6,806 nt of DNA from Candidatus Fermentibacteraceae bacterium. Lineage in GTDB: Bacteria > Fermentibacterota > Fermentibacteria > Fermentibacterales > JCC-6. The notes beneath the pieces are model-generated. The model was not told the DNA's origin, did no database searches, and worked only from the letters and a program-made list of their open reading frames with translations. Made by a program: the position numbers and the translations under genes. This document shows positions 1 to 6,298 of this stretch, piece by piece; positions within the stretch are counted from its first letter, which is position 1, and every line of letters starts with the position of its first letter. The DNA is taken from positions 1-6,806 of the forward strand of contig JAUVJW010000109.1 in NCBI GenBank assembly GCA_030596465.1. Direction: 5' to 3'.

Positions 1-551
1 ATTCCGGTACTGACATATTCAGGTACATTGACGACATTGAACTGAGAATCCTTCTCTGTGAGCGGATAGCTTATGCTGAAAAGATTGCCTATGATTCTCT
101 GGCTGTGCTTCTTGTGGAGAAAGCTGATCAGCTCAGGCATACCCCCTCAATATGGCCTGTGAACGGTATTTTTGTCAGCGATTTCGGTGCGAGAATCGAT
201 CCCTTTACCGGAGCGGTGAGATACCATAAGGGGATAGATATATCTGCCAATACCGGAACATCGATATACGCCCCGGCGGATGGAACAGTAATTTTCTGCG
301 GCTGGAGTGGTGGCTGGGGACTCAATCTGGTAATCAGGCATTCAGATTTGATCTCCACCAGATATGCACATTGCTCGGCTATTGATGTTGCTGTGGGGCA
401 GTCTGTTCAGCGGGGAGATCTGATCGGCAGGGTTGGGTCAACAGGTAGATCTGTGGGGCCGCATGTACACTACGAAGTTCTCAAGAATGGTATTCAGATA
501 GACCCCGAGAATTTTATTATCAGGGCGGGACCCACCGAAGCCGCGTTCTGA
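1..551 (+). CDS. M23 family zinc metallopeptidase (LytM/murein hydrolase type), 5' end missing
   Basis: Only the C-terminal 182 residues are present: the frame is open from the first complete codon at base 3 to the TGA at 549-551, so the GTG at 105 is internal and not the start. Visible residues 1-47 are a charged, probably helical stretch (likely the end of a coiled coil), followed by TPSIWPVNG, the usual lead-in to an M23 domain. The catalytic residues are all visible: H75 and D79 (HKGID), H123 (RYAHCS), and H154/H156 (HVH). In LytM-type enzymes H75, D79 and H156 bind zinc and H123 and H154 are catalytic. Proteins of this architecture are usually anchored in or exported across the inner membrane and cleave peptidoglycan cross-link peptides, or activate amidases if degenerate. 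This one is not degenerate, so an active hydrolase is expected. The N-terminal anchor lies outside the window. The methyltransferase gene follows after 26 nt. Confidence 0.93.
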   Translation, partial: SGTDIFRYIDDIELRILLCERIAYAEKIAYDSLAVLLVEKADQLRHTPSIWPVNGIFVSDFGARIDPFTGAVRYHKGIDISANTGTSIYAPADGTVIFCGWSGGWGLNLVIRHSDLISTRYAHCSAIDVAVGQSVQRGDLIGRVGSTGRSVGPHVHYEVLKNGIQIDPENFIIRAGPTEAAF

Positions 552-577
552 TTATACCCCCTTATTTCGGAGGCTGA

Positions 578-1336
578 ATGAGTACCAGAGACTTGTGGAA
601 CAGGTATGCCCGGTATTTCAACGCGGAAGAGGGTTTTGTTTTTCCGGCTGATCAACCTGAACTTGATTTCTATTCGCGGATTAGAAAGGAATACACCGGA
701 GCCTGCCTGGAAATTGGTGCGGGATCCGGAAGACTTGCCGGTTCTCTTAAAGGGCATTCTGTAACTGTTGCTCTTGAACCAAGTGATTCCATGCTTAAAG
801 GATGGGCGACTTCAGACTGTGAACTGGCGGCAAGGGTACAGGGTATCGGTGAGAATATGCCGTTCAGATCAGGTTTCTTTCCGGTTGTCTGTTTTCCCTA
901 TAACGGGTTTCAGTGCGTTCCGGAAGAAGAAATCAGAATTAGAATTATCCGGGATGCCTTCAGGGTCACAGCCCCCGGGGGTGTTTTTCTTCTAGAAGTA
1001 AGTCCTGTGTTTGCAAGAAGAGATTCTGAACCGCTTACCGAGCGATACCGCGCGGATATGCCTGACGGTACTCGTCTTGTACTGAGGGAGAAGGTGGAAC
1101 GCAGGCGCAATCCGGACTCAATCAAATACCATATGTTTTACACTACCATTGATGAAGGCAGGGAAACTACAGAGGAGATCACGCTTGATCTTGCTGTAAC
1201 CAGTCGTGATCAGATAATCAATCTTTTGAAAGAAACGGGATTTTGTGATATACTTGAATGGGGAAATTATGACCATACTCCCTACGATGACGAATTATCA
1301 CCAAGACTTCTGGTTCTTGCTGTAAAGGGGATATGA
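578..1336 (+). CDS. Class I SAM-dependent methyltransferase, substrate unknown
   Basis: A 252-residue protein with the Rossmann-like methyltransferase fold. Motif I is LEIGAGSG (residues 44-51), the acidic residue that binds the SAM ribose is probably E67 (ALEPS), the motif II region is FPVVCFPYNGF (101-111), and motif III is APGGVFLLEV (132-141). The C-terminal YDDELSPRLLVLAVK (236-250) resembles the closing strand of small cytoplasmic Methyltransf_25-type enzymes. There is no signal peptide or membrane segment. The ATG at 578 is supported by GGAGG at 569-573 and by an in-frame TGA at 575-577 that rules out a longer start. The gene lies between an M23 peptidase gene (26 nt upstream) and the tricorn-like protease gene (1 nt downstream), so it is probably co-transcribed with both. 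Neighbours do not reveal the substrate. Small molecule, protein and RNA targets are all possible. The family call is secure and the specific function is unknown. Confidence 0.9.
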   Translation: MSTRDLWNRYARYFNAEEGFVFPADQPELDFYSRIRKEYTGACLEIGAGSGRLAGSLKGHSVTVALEPSDSMLKGWATSDCELAARVQGIGENMPFRSGFFPVVCFPYNGFQCVPEEEIRIRIIRDAFRVTAPGGVFLLEVSPVFARRDSEPLTERYRADMPDGTRLVLREKVERRRNPDSIKYHMFYTTIDEGRETTEEITLDLAVTSRDQIINLLKETGFCDILEWGNYDHTPYDDELSPRLLVLAVKGI

Positions 1337-1337
1337 A

Positions 1338-4331
1338 ATGTTGACACTGCTTCTGGTTCTTGCTTCAGTTACCGTCTCTGACGAGATTGTTGATCCCAGA
1401 TTTCCCTCAGTCTCTCCGGATGGATCTGAGATGGTGTTCTGCTGGAGGGGGAAGTTGTGGGAAGCTTCTGTAACTGGGGGTATACCACGATGTTTGACTC
1501 CGGGCGACGGGTATATCAGCTATCCTGCATACAGTGAGGACGGAGCCTGGATAGCATTTACAAATGACGCGACAGGAGGCGGAGATGTATATGTGATGCC
1601 ATCCGGTGGCGGCGTTTCTGCAAGACTGACATACCACAGCGGTGAAGACAGAGTGCTGGGATGGACCGGAAATGAGGTTTTGTTCTGTTCTTCCAGAGAG
1701 GGAGGAAACAACTGGGTATGGAGGATTTCCCCGAATGAAGGAACCCCTGCTCTGGAACTGGCGGCTTCAGTAAAGAATCTGATCAGTATTACCGGTGGAT
1801 ATGTGATTGAAAGGGGAGTTACTCCCTGGTGGCGGAGACACTACGCGGGTAGTGCCTCAAGTTCTCTCTGGACAGTTAAAGAAGGTGAATTCAGCCCTCT
1901 TGTCGTTCTCAATGCAGATCAGAGGTGGCCTCTTTCAGATTCAGATAACAACATTTTCTATGTAATGGAGGACGAAACGGGCCAGGATTGTTTCTTCAAT
2001 ATTCATGGAGATCCCATATCACAATCGGTTCCCGGCGGTATTACATTTCCGGCAATAAGTGCGGACGGATCAACGGTTGTGTTCGAGTCAGCCGGAAAAC
2101 TTATTCGCGCCGGCACTTCGGATATGGCTATGGAAGAAATTTATCTCGCGGCCAGTGTTGACCTTCCTTTTCCCATGGAAGAGCTTTCCTTTGCGGGAGT
2201 TTACACATCGGATTTCTCAGTAGCAGACGATGCGTCTTTTATGGTTATGGAGGCGGAAGGCGAAATATATGCGGCATCCATCACCGATGGTGAGTTTGAT
2301 GATGTGGTCAGGGTGACATCAACCAGTGCGCTGGAGAGTAGACCCAGAATCAGCCCTGATGGTTCAATGATCCTTTTTCAGAGAGAATATGACGGAGAAG
2401 TTAAAATTGTGCTGGGCGCAGTAGAAATAATTGAGGGCGATCCCATTCGTATTGATCTGGACCAGTTGAACACAGGCCAGGAAGTGTCCCGAAACGCAGA
2501 GTGGGCTCCATCGGGAGATTTTTCCTTTGTGGATGGTGAAGGATGTCTCTATTTCATGGATGTTCCTGGGGGCAGATCAAGAAAAATATGTGACTTGAAA
2601 GGTGTTCTGCATCATTCATGGTCACCGGATTCAAGATGGATTGCATTCAGTATAACTGTTGAAGCACACCGTGAAGATGTCTTTGTTGTTTCCGCTGACG
2701 GGGGTGAGGCGGTAAATGTAAGCCGTCATCCCAATGATGACTTTCAGCCCCTCTGGCCCTCTGATGGAAGAAGGCTTATCTGGGCAAGCAGAACCGATGA
2801 CGGTGATTATTCAATTGTACAGGCGTGGTTCAGTCCTGAGGATTGGGAAGCGGAACGGGATGTCAGGGACGAACTTCTTGATATTCCCCTGGAGAGAGTG
2901 TTCGCGAATACGGAAGATCTTTATATGCGTACTGAAGAACTGTGCCAGGTGGAAGGCTATTACAATTTTTACGGGATAACCCCTGACGGGAGGAAGATAT
3001 ACTTTCCCTCCACTGACATATCCGGAAGCATGGATCTGTTCTCTGTAGACTGGGACGGTGAAAACCTTACAAGAGAGACCAGCGGAGATTATTCGCCGGA
3101 AAGAATTCAGCCCACTGATACAGAGAAAGCCGGTGCTGTTTACTATCTCAGCTATGGTTCATCCCTTAGAAATACAGACGGAGATCTGCTTTCCTGGACT
3201 GCTCCATATTCACAGTTCAGAGATGAAATGCAGAGGCAGAAATTTGTTTCGGCCTGGAGACAGCTTCGGGACAGTTTTTACGATAATGATATGCATGGTG
3301 TGGACTGGGATGATATGAGGGATAAGTATGAAGAAAGAGCTGCTGCTGCTTTAATTAACCGGGAATTTAACGATGTTGTGAGAAGGATGCTCGGTGAACT
3401 TTCGGCATCGCATCTGGGGATTTATGGACCATGGATATACACCCGGACTGCATATACAGGGGAGACCGGTATTTTTCCGGATCATTACTATAATGGTTCT
3501 GGAATCCGGGTAGACAGTCTGCTTCCAATGTCTCCCGGTTATCTTGCCGGTTTTCTTCAGGGAGATATTATCTCAAAGATCAACAATGAGCCTGTGGGAT
3601 GGAGCCATAATTTTTACGCTCCTCTCCGGAACACTGCTGACAGGGAGATCGAGTTTAATTTCATACGGGATGGCACACCTTTGCGGGTACGGCTTACTCC
3701 TGTTTCAGAGTGGGATATCTGGAACCTTGAGTATGATGAATGGCTTTCACGACAAAGAAGCTGGGTTTCTTACCTTTCAGGTGACAGAGTAGGCTATCTG
3801 CACATTCCCTCCATGGACCAGGAATCAGTGAAGAACTTCAGAAGAGACCTCTACGCAGAGGGTCTCGGAAGAGATGCCATGATTATTGATGTGAGAGGTA
3901 ACGGCGGTGGTTCCACTCACGACCAGATTTTAGCCAGCCTTGCCAGAGACATATATGCCTTCAGTCGTAACAGAAGTGGAACTGCTACAGTGGAACCTCT
4001 TGGTGTCTGGAAGAATCCACTGGTTCTGTTAATCAACGAAACCTGTTACTCCGATGCGGAAATATTTCCCGCAGCCTGGAAAGAACTCGATCTTGGCCCT
4101 GTCGTGGGGAATTCCACATACGGGGCTGTGATTGGCACCGTTGATATTCAGTTGGCCGATGGAACCGGTTTCAGGCTTCCGGGAACAGGGTGGTATACCA
4201 TGGAAGGAAACAACCTTGAGAACAATGGTGTAGCACCGGATGTACTGGTTCTGGAGATGCCGGAGGACATGGGTCTGGGCATTGACAGACAGCTTGATGC
4301 TGCTATTCAAGCCGCAATCGAATTGATTTAG
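1338..4331 (+). CDS. Tricorn-like S41 serine protease with N-terminal beta-propellers and PDZ domain, apparently exported
   Basis: A 997-residue protein with tricorn protease architecture. Residues 1-14 form a short hydrophobic leader without a basic residue (probable but atypical signal peptide). Residues about 20-560 carry repeated PD40/TolB-like blades with SPDG-type turns near 26, 66, 241, 339, 429, 474 and 548, fitting the two propellers of tricorn. A helical region at about 625-690 precedes a PDZ-like domain (about 705-790). The C-terminal part is the S41 tail-specific protease domain. The tricorn tetrad S745-H746-S965-E1023 appears intact as S691-H692 (ASHLG), nucleophile S905 (CYSDAE) and E961 (LENNGVAPD), with near-identical spacing. 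GNGGG (855-858 region) fits the oxyanion loop. Tricorn degrades proteasome-sized peptides, and an exported homologue would act on peptides in the periplasm or outside. The ATG is fixed by an in-frame TAA at 1323-1325 and AAGGGG at 1325-1330. The gap to the methyltransferase stop is one base, suggesting translational coupling. It is slightly shorter than Thermoplasma tricorn (1071 residues). Confidence 0.92.
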   Translation: MLTLLLVLASVTVSDEIVDPRFPSVSPDGSEMVFCWRGKLWEASVTGGIPRCLTPGDGYISYPAYSEDGAWIAFTNDATGGGDVYVMPSGGGVSARLTYHSGEDRVLGWTGNEVLFCSSREGGNNWVWRISPNEGTPALELAASVKNLISITGGYVIERGVTPWWRRHYAGSASSSLWTVKEGEFSPLVVLNADQRWPLSDSDNNIFYVMEDETGQDCFFNIHGDPISQSVPGGITFPAISADGSTVVFESAGKLIRAGTSDMAMEEIYLAASVDLPFPMEELSFAGVYTSDFSVADDASFMVMEAEGEIYAASITDGEFDDVVRVTSTSALESRPRISPDGSMILFQREYDGEVKIVLGAVEIIEGDPIRIDLDQLNTGQEVSRNAEWAPSGDFSFVDGEGCLYFMDVPGGRSRKICDLKGVLHHSWSPDSRWIAFSITVEAHREDVFVVSADGGEAVNVSRHPNDDFQPLWPSDGRRLIWASRTDDGDYSIVQAWFSPEDWEAERDVRDELLDIPLERVFANTEDLYMRTEELCQVEGYYNFYGITPDGRKIYFPSTDISGSMDLFSVDWDGENLTRETSGDYSPERIQPTDTEKAGAVYYLSYGSSLRNTDGDLLSWTAPYSQFRDEMQRQKFVSAWRQLRDSFYDNDMHGVDWDDMRDKYEERAAAALINREFNDVVRRMLGELSASHLGIYGPWIYTRTAYTGETGIFPDHYYNGSGIRVDSLLPMSPGYLAGFLQGDIISKINNEPVGWSHNFYAPLRNTADREIEFNFIRDGTPLRVRLTPVSEWDIWNLEYDEWLSRQRSWVSYLSGDRVGYLHIPSMDQESVKNFRRDLYAEGLGRDAMIIDVRGNGGGSTHDQILASLARDIYAFSRNRSGTATVEPLGVWKNPLVLLINETCYSDAEIFPAAWKELDLGPVVGNSTYGAVIGTVDIQLADGTGFRLPGTGWYTMEGNNLENNGVAPDVLVLEMPEDMGLGIDRQLDAAIQAAIELI

Positions 4332-4371
4332 AGGGGGTACCTATTTAATTGCCGGGGGTTTATTTTCCCTG

Positions 4372-4412
4372 CACCGGTAGGTTCCGGTGGTAGTAATTGA
4401 TACTTTTTTTTT
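4372..4412 (+). terminator. Weak candidate terminator: 6-bp hairpin plus distant T tract
   Basis: CACCGG (4372-4377) and CCGGTG (4384-4389) form a perfect 6-bp GC-rich stem with a 6-nt loop. A run of nine T (4404-4412) follows, but 14 nt lie between stem and T run, which is longer than in a standard intrinsic terminator. It sits 40 nt after the protease stop, so ending the upstream operon is a sensible role. It also lies immediately before the Shine-Dalgarno of the next gene, so it could instead be a leader element of that gene. I see no convincing -35/-10 pair elsewhere in 4332-4432. Confidence 0.35.
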
Positions 4413-4417
4413 ACATC

Positions 4418-4423
4418 AGGAGG
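4418..4423 (+). promoter_or_regulatory. Strong Shine-Dalgarno that fixes the dehydrogenase start
   Basis: AGGAGG is followed by 9 nt and the ATG at 4433-4435. This selects 4433 over the upstream in-frame TTG at 4397, whose 12 additional codons would translate through the poly-T tract and the ribosome binding site itself. Confidence 0.88.
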
Positions 4424-4432
4424 AATACCGAA

Positions 4433-5623
4433 ATGCGGAGAACAGTAGTAACAATGCCCGGTGACGGAATCGGAGTACCGGTTCTGAATGAGGCTTTGAG
4501 GGTATTGGGTGCGGCTGGTTTTGAGGCGGACTATATTCACGCCGACATAGGTTGGGAATTCTGGAAGAAAGAGGGAAATCCTCTTCCGCAAAGAACGATT
4601 GATATTCTTGCAAAGCACAAGATTGCCCTTTTCGGGGCTATCACTTCCAAGCCCAAAGACAAGGCCAATGAAGCTCTTGATCCCTCCCTTCGAGACAAGG
4701 GTCTGGTGTATTTCAGTCCCATTGTCTCCATGCGTCAGCACTTCAATCTGGACATCTGTACCCGTCCCTGCAAGGCATTTGCGGGTAATCCCCTTAACTT
4801 CATAAGAAGAGGTTCCGGAGACATTGTTGAAGAACCATCTGTAGATGCGGTTATTTTCCGTCAGAACACAGAGGGTCTGTACGGCGGAGTTGAATGGACC
4901 AATCCACCGGATGTTGTATACGATGCTTTGAACACACATATAAAGTTCCGGAAAAACTTTGGTGATGTACCCAGGGAAGACCTTGCTGTCTCAACAAGAA
5001 TTTTTTCCCGGAAGGCCTGCCAGAGAATACTGAGAGCTGCCTTCGAGTACGCGAAGAAATTCGGTTACAAGAGTGTTACCATCTGTGAGAAGCCTAATGT
5101 TATCCGCGAGACAAGCGGTATGATGCGTGAAGAGGGCAGAAAGATGGTTAAGGAATACGATGGTATTGATCTCTGGGAAACGAATATTGATGCGCAGATG
5201 ATGTGGCTGACCAAGAACCCTGAGGATTACGGTGTTCTTGTAAGCGGTAACATGTTCGGTGATATAGTCAGTGACGGTTTCGCCGGTCTCACAGGCGGTC
5301 TTGGTTTTGCGTGCAGTGCTAACATCGGTGATGAAGTAGCTGTATTCGAGCCAACACACGGCTCTGCGCCAAAGTATGCTGATTATGAAGTATCAATAGT
5401 TAACCCCATTGCCATGTTTCTTTCTGCCTGTATGATGCTTGATCACATAGGTGAAGTGGAAAAAGCGGCAAAGATCCGCAAGGCAATTGAAACTGTTATT
5501 AAAGAAGGCAGGGTTCGCACGTACGACATGAAAAAAATGCGGGGAACCGCAGATGTTGTAAATAAGGGAGCTGCCAGCACCTCTCAGATGACAGACGCTG
5601 TTATAGAAGTCATGGGCAGGTAG
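4433..5623 (+). CDS. Isocitrate/isopropylmalate-family beta-decarboxylating dehydrogenase, NADP-type cofactor residues
   Basis: A 396-residue cytoplasmic enzyme. The family oxidises and decarboxylates a 2-hydroxy acid such as isocitrate, 3-isopropylmalate or homoisocitrate, using a divalent metal. Visible family features are MPGDGIG (8-14), substrate-carboxylate arginines R101, R111 and R143 (MRQ, TRP, FRQNTEG), Y150, K220 (EKPNV), metal-binding aspartates D253, D277 and D281 (NMFGDIVSDG), and EPTHGSAP (306-313). The cofactor loop reads HGSAPKY: K314, Y315 and later Y364 (RTYDMKK) match K344, Y345 and Y391 of E. coli NADP isocitrate dehydrogenase, where NAD enzymes normally have Asp after AP. 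RQHFNLDICTRP (101-112) also resembles the isocitrate enzymes, and S95 aligns with the substrate-contacting serine, but the usual Asn two residues later is I97. Isocitrate is therefore the best guess, and isopropylmalate or homoisocitrate cannot be excluded. No leuC/leuD or citrate-cycle gene is nearby. An HD-domain gene follows after 4 nt. Confidence 0.9.
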   Translation: MRRTVVTMPGDGIGVPVLNEALRVLGAAGFEADYIHADIGWEFWKKEGNPLPQRTIDILAKHKIALFGAITSKPKDKANEALDPSLRDKGLVYFSPIVSMRQHFNLDICTRPCKAFAGNPLNFIRRGSGDIVEEPSVDAVIFRQNTEGLYGGVEWTNPPDVVYDALNTHIKFRKNFGDVPREDLAVSTRIFSRKACQRILRAAFEYAKKFGYKSVTICEKPNVIRETSGMMREEGRKMVKEYDGIDLWETNIDAQMMWLTKNPEDYGVLVSGNMFGDIVSDGFAGLTGGLGFACSANIGDEVAVFEPTHGSAPKYADYEVSIVNPIAMFLSACMMLDHIGEVEKAAKIRKAIETVIKEGRVRTYDMKKMRGTADVVNKGAASTSQMTDAVIEVMGR

Positions 5624-5627
5624 AACA

Positions 5628-6188
5628 GTGAAAGCAACAATAGAGAAGCTCTTTGCCGTTCAGCTTGCAAAGATCTCCGATGAGGATCTCAAGCAGAAGG
5701 TAGTGAGTGTATGGGTAACTGCCGTCGAAGAAGGTGGCTGGACTGTTGAGCAACTGTCACAAATACCGTTTACTCTTCTTACTGAAACACATGGTATAAA
5801 CCTCATGCAGCACACTATTGCTGTTACAGAAGGTGCCATTGGTCTTGCCAACGCCATAGAGGGTACATACGCTCCGCCCTTCAAGGTAAACATGGACTGG
5901 CTTGTAGCTGGCGGTCTGCTCCACGATGTCGGCAAGCTTCTTGAGATTGAATATGCTGACGGGAAGTATCAGAAAAGCTACAGCGGCAAGTGTGCCAGAC
6001 ATCCCATTTCCGGTGCCATTCTCGCGGCAAAAGCCGGACTCTCAGAAGAGATAATCAACATTATCGGCTGTCACGCTAAAGAAGGCGACGGCAGACCACA
6101 GAGGGTGGAGACTGTTCTGGTTCATCAGGCCGATTTCGCCACTTTCAATCCCATGGTGATGTTGTCCAAAGGGCTTCTTATTACCTGA
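5628..6188 (+). CDS. HD-domain (HDIG-type) metal-dependent phosphohydrolase, function unknown
   Basis: A 186-residue single-domain protein. A metal-site series typical of HD/HDIG hydrolases is visible in order: H62 (LMQHTI), H99-D100 (LLHDVGK), H125 (CARHPISGA), H149 (GCHAKEG) and D169 (HQADF). The extra histidines between the HD pair and the last Asp are like those of HDIG and HD-GYP proteins that hold two metals and cleave phosphodiesters or phosphomonoesters. The HD-GYP signature itself is absent. There is no signal peptide or membrane segment, so it is cytoplasmic and soluble, unlike the membrane-bound PgpH phosphodiesterases. The start is a GTG, 4 nt after the dehydrogenase TAG, with GGGCAGG (5614-5620) as a modest ribosome binding site inside the end of the dehydrogenase gene. 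The next Met (residue 59-60 region) would remove sequence just before the first metal ligand. The substrate (nucleotide, cyclic dinucleotide or other phosphate ester) cannot be read from the sequence. It is probably co-expressed with the dehydrogenase. Confidence 0.88.
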   Translation: MKATIEKLFAVQLAKISDEDLKQKVVSVWVTAVEEGGWTVEQLSQIPFTLLTETHGINLMQHTIAVTEGAIGLANAIEGTYAPPFKVNMDWLVAGGLLHDVGKLLEIEYADGKYQKSYSGKCARHPISGAILAAKAGLSEEIINIIGCHAKEGDGRPQRVETVLVHQADFATFNPMVMLSKGLLIT

Positions 6189-6198
6189 TAAACAATCC

Positions 6199-6226
6199 CC
6201 GGGCAGTTCCGTACGGAGCTGCCCGG
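6199..6226 (+). terminator. Strong hairpin just after the HD gene
   Basis: CCGGGCAG (6199-6206) and CTGCCCGG (6219-6226) are perfect inverted arms. The interior continues pairing through a T-G wobble and three more pairs to a GTAC loop (6211-6214), making a 12-bp stem. It begins 10 nt after the TGA of the HD gene. No T run follows, so it is either an intrinsic terminator without a U tail or an RNA 3'-end stabilising or processing structure. Confidence 0.5.
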
Positions 6227-6231
6227 AACCA

Positions 6232-6260
6232 TTGACTTGAATGGGGTTTGCCCTTAGAGT
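6232..6260 (+). promoter_or_regulatory. Possible sigma-70-like promoter for the C25-type gene
   Basis: TTGACT (6232-6237, 5 of 6 matches to the -35 consensus) is followed by exactly 17 nt and TAGAGT (6255-6260, 4 of 6 matches to the -10). Transcription would begin near 6267, giving a leader of about 30 nt before the ATG at 6299. The -10 is exactly the spacer of a perfect inverted repeat (6245-6254/6261-6270). Promoter consensus in this lineage is not known to me, so the match is suggestive only. Confidence 0.33.
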
Positions 6261-6272
6261 AGGGCAAACCTT
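6243..6272 (+). terminator. Perfect 10-bp inverted repeat: terminator or operator
   Basis: GGTTTGCCCT (6245-6254) and AGGGCAAACC (6261-6270) pair perfectly around a 6-nt loop, and two G-T wobbles (6243-6244 with 6271-6272) could extend the stem. TTGT follows, a weak U tail. As RNA it fits a terminator separating the HD operon from the C25-type gene. As DNA it could be a binding site for a dimeric regulator, since it surrounds a candidate -10. Both readings are open. Confidence 0.5.
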
Positions 6273-6287
6273 GTCATATATATATAC

Positions 6288-6293
6288 AGGAGG
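6288..6293 (+). promoter_or_regulatory. Strong Shine-Dalgarno that chooses between two adjacent ATGs
   Basis: AGGAGG lies 5 nt before the ATG at 6299-6301 and only 2 nt before the in-frame ATG at 6296-6298. The spacing favours 6299. The choice changes the protein by a single Met. Confidence 0.8.
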
Positions 6294-6298
6294 TAATG

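Noticed and set aside
105..551. A self-contained 148-residue M23 protein starting at GTG 105
   Set aside because: The same frame is open back to the window edge with plausible helical sequence, and no Shine-Dalgarno precedes 105. The gene starts outside the window.
3339..3350. GCT trinucleotide repeat
   Set aside because: Four alanine codons inside the protease's helical region. Ordinary coding sequence.
4374..4390. Direct repeat CCGGTAG / CCGGTGG
   Set aside because: Only two imperfect copies, and both are better explained as the arms and flank of the small hairpin.
4397..4432. Longer dehydrogenase starting at TTG 4397
   Set aside because: The added codons run through the T tract and the AGGAGG site. 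ATG 4433 is correctly spaced from AGGAGG and begins directly with the family's first strand.
4328..4939. A 203-codon open frame on the minus strand
   Set aside because: It lies mostly antisense to the well-supported dehydrogenase gene, has no recognisable domain or good ribosome binding site, and has the look of a frame shadow.
6275..6286. TATATATATA run as a -10 box or microsatellite
   Set aside because: It is too short to be a meaningful repeat, has no -35 at a suitable distance, and a start just downstream would leave almost no leader before the Shine-Dalgarno.
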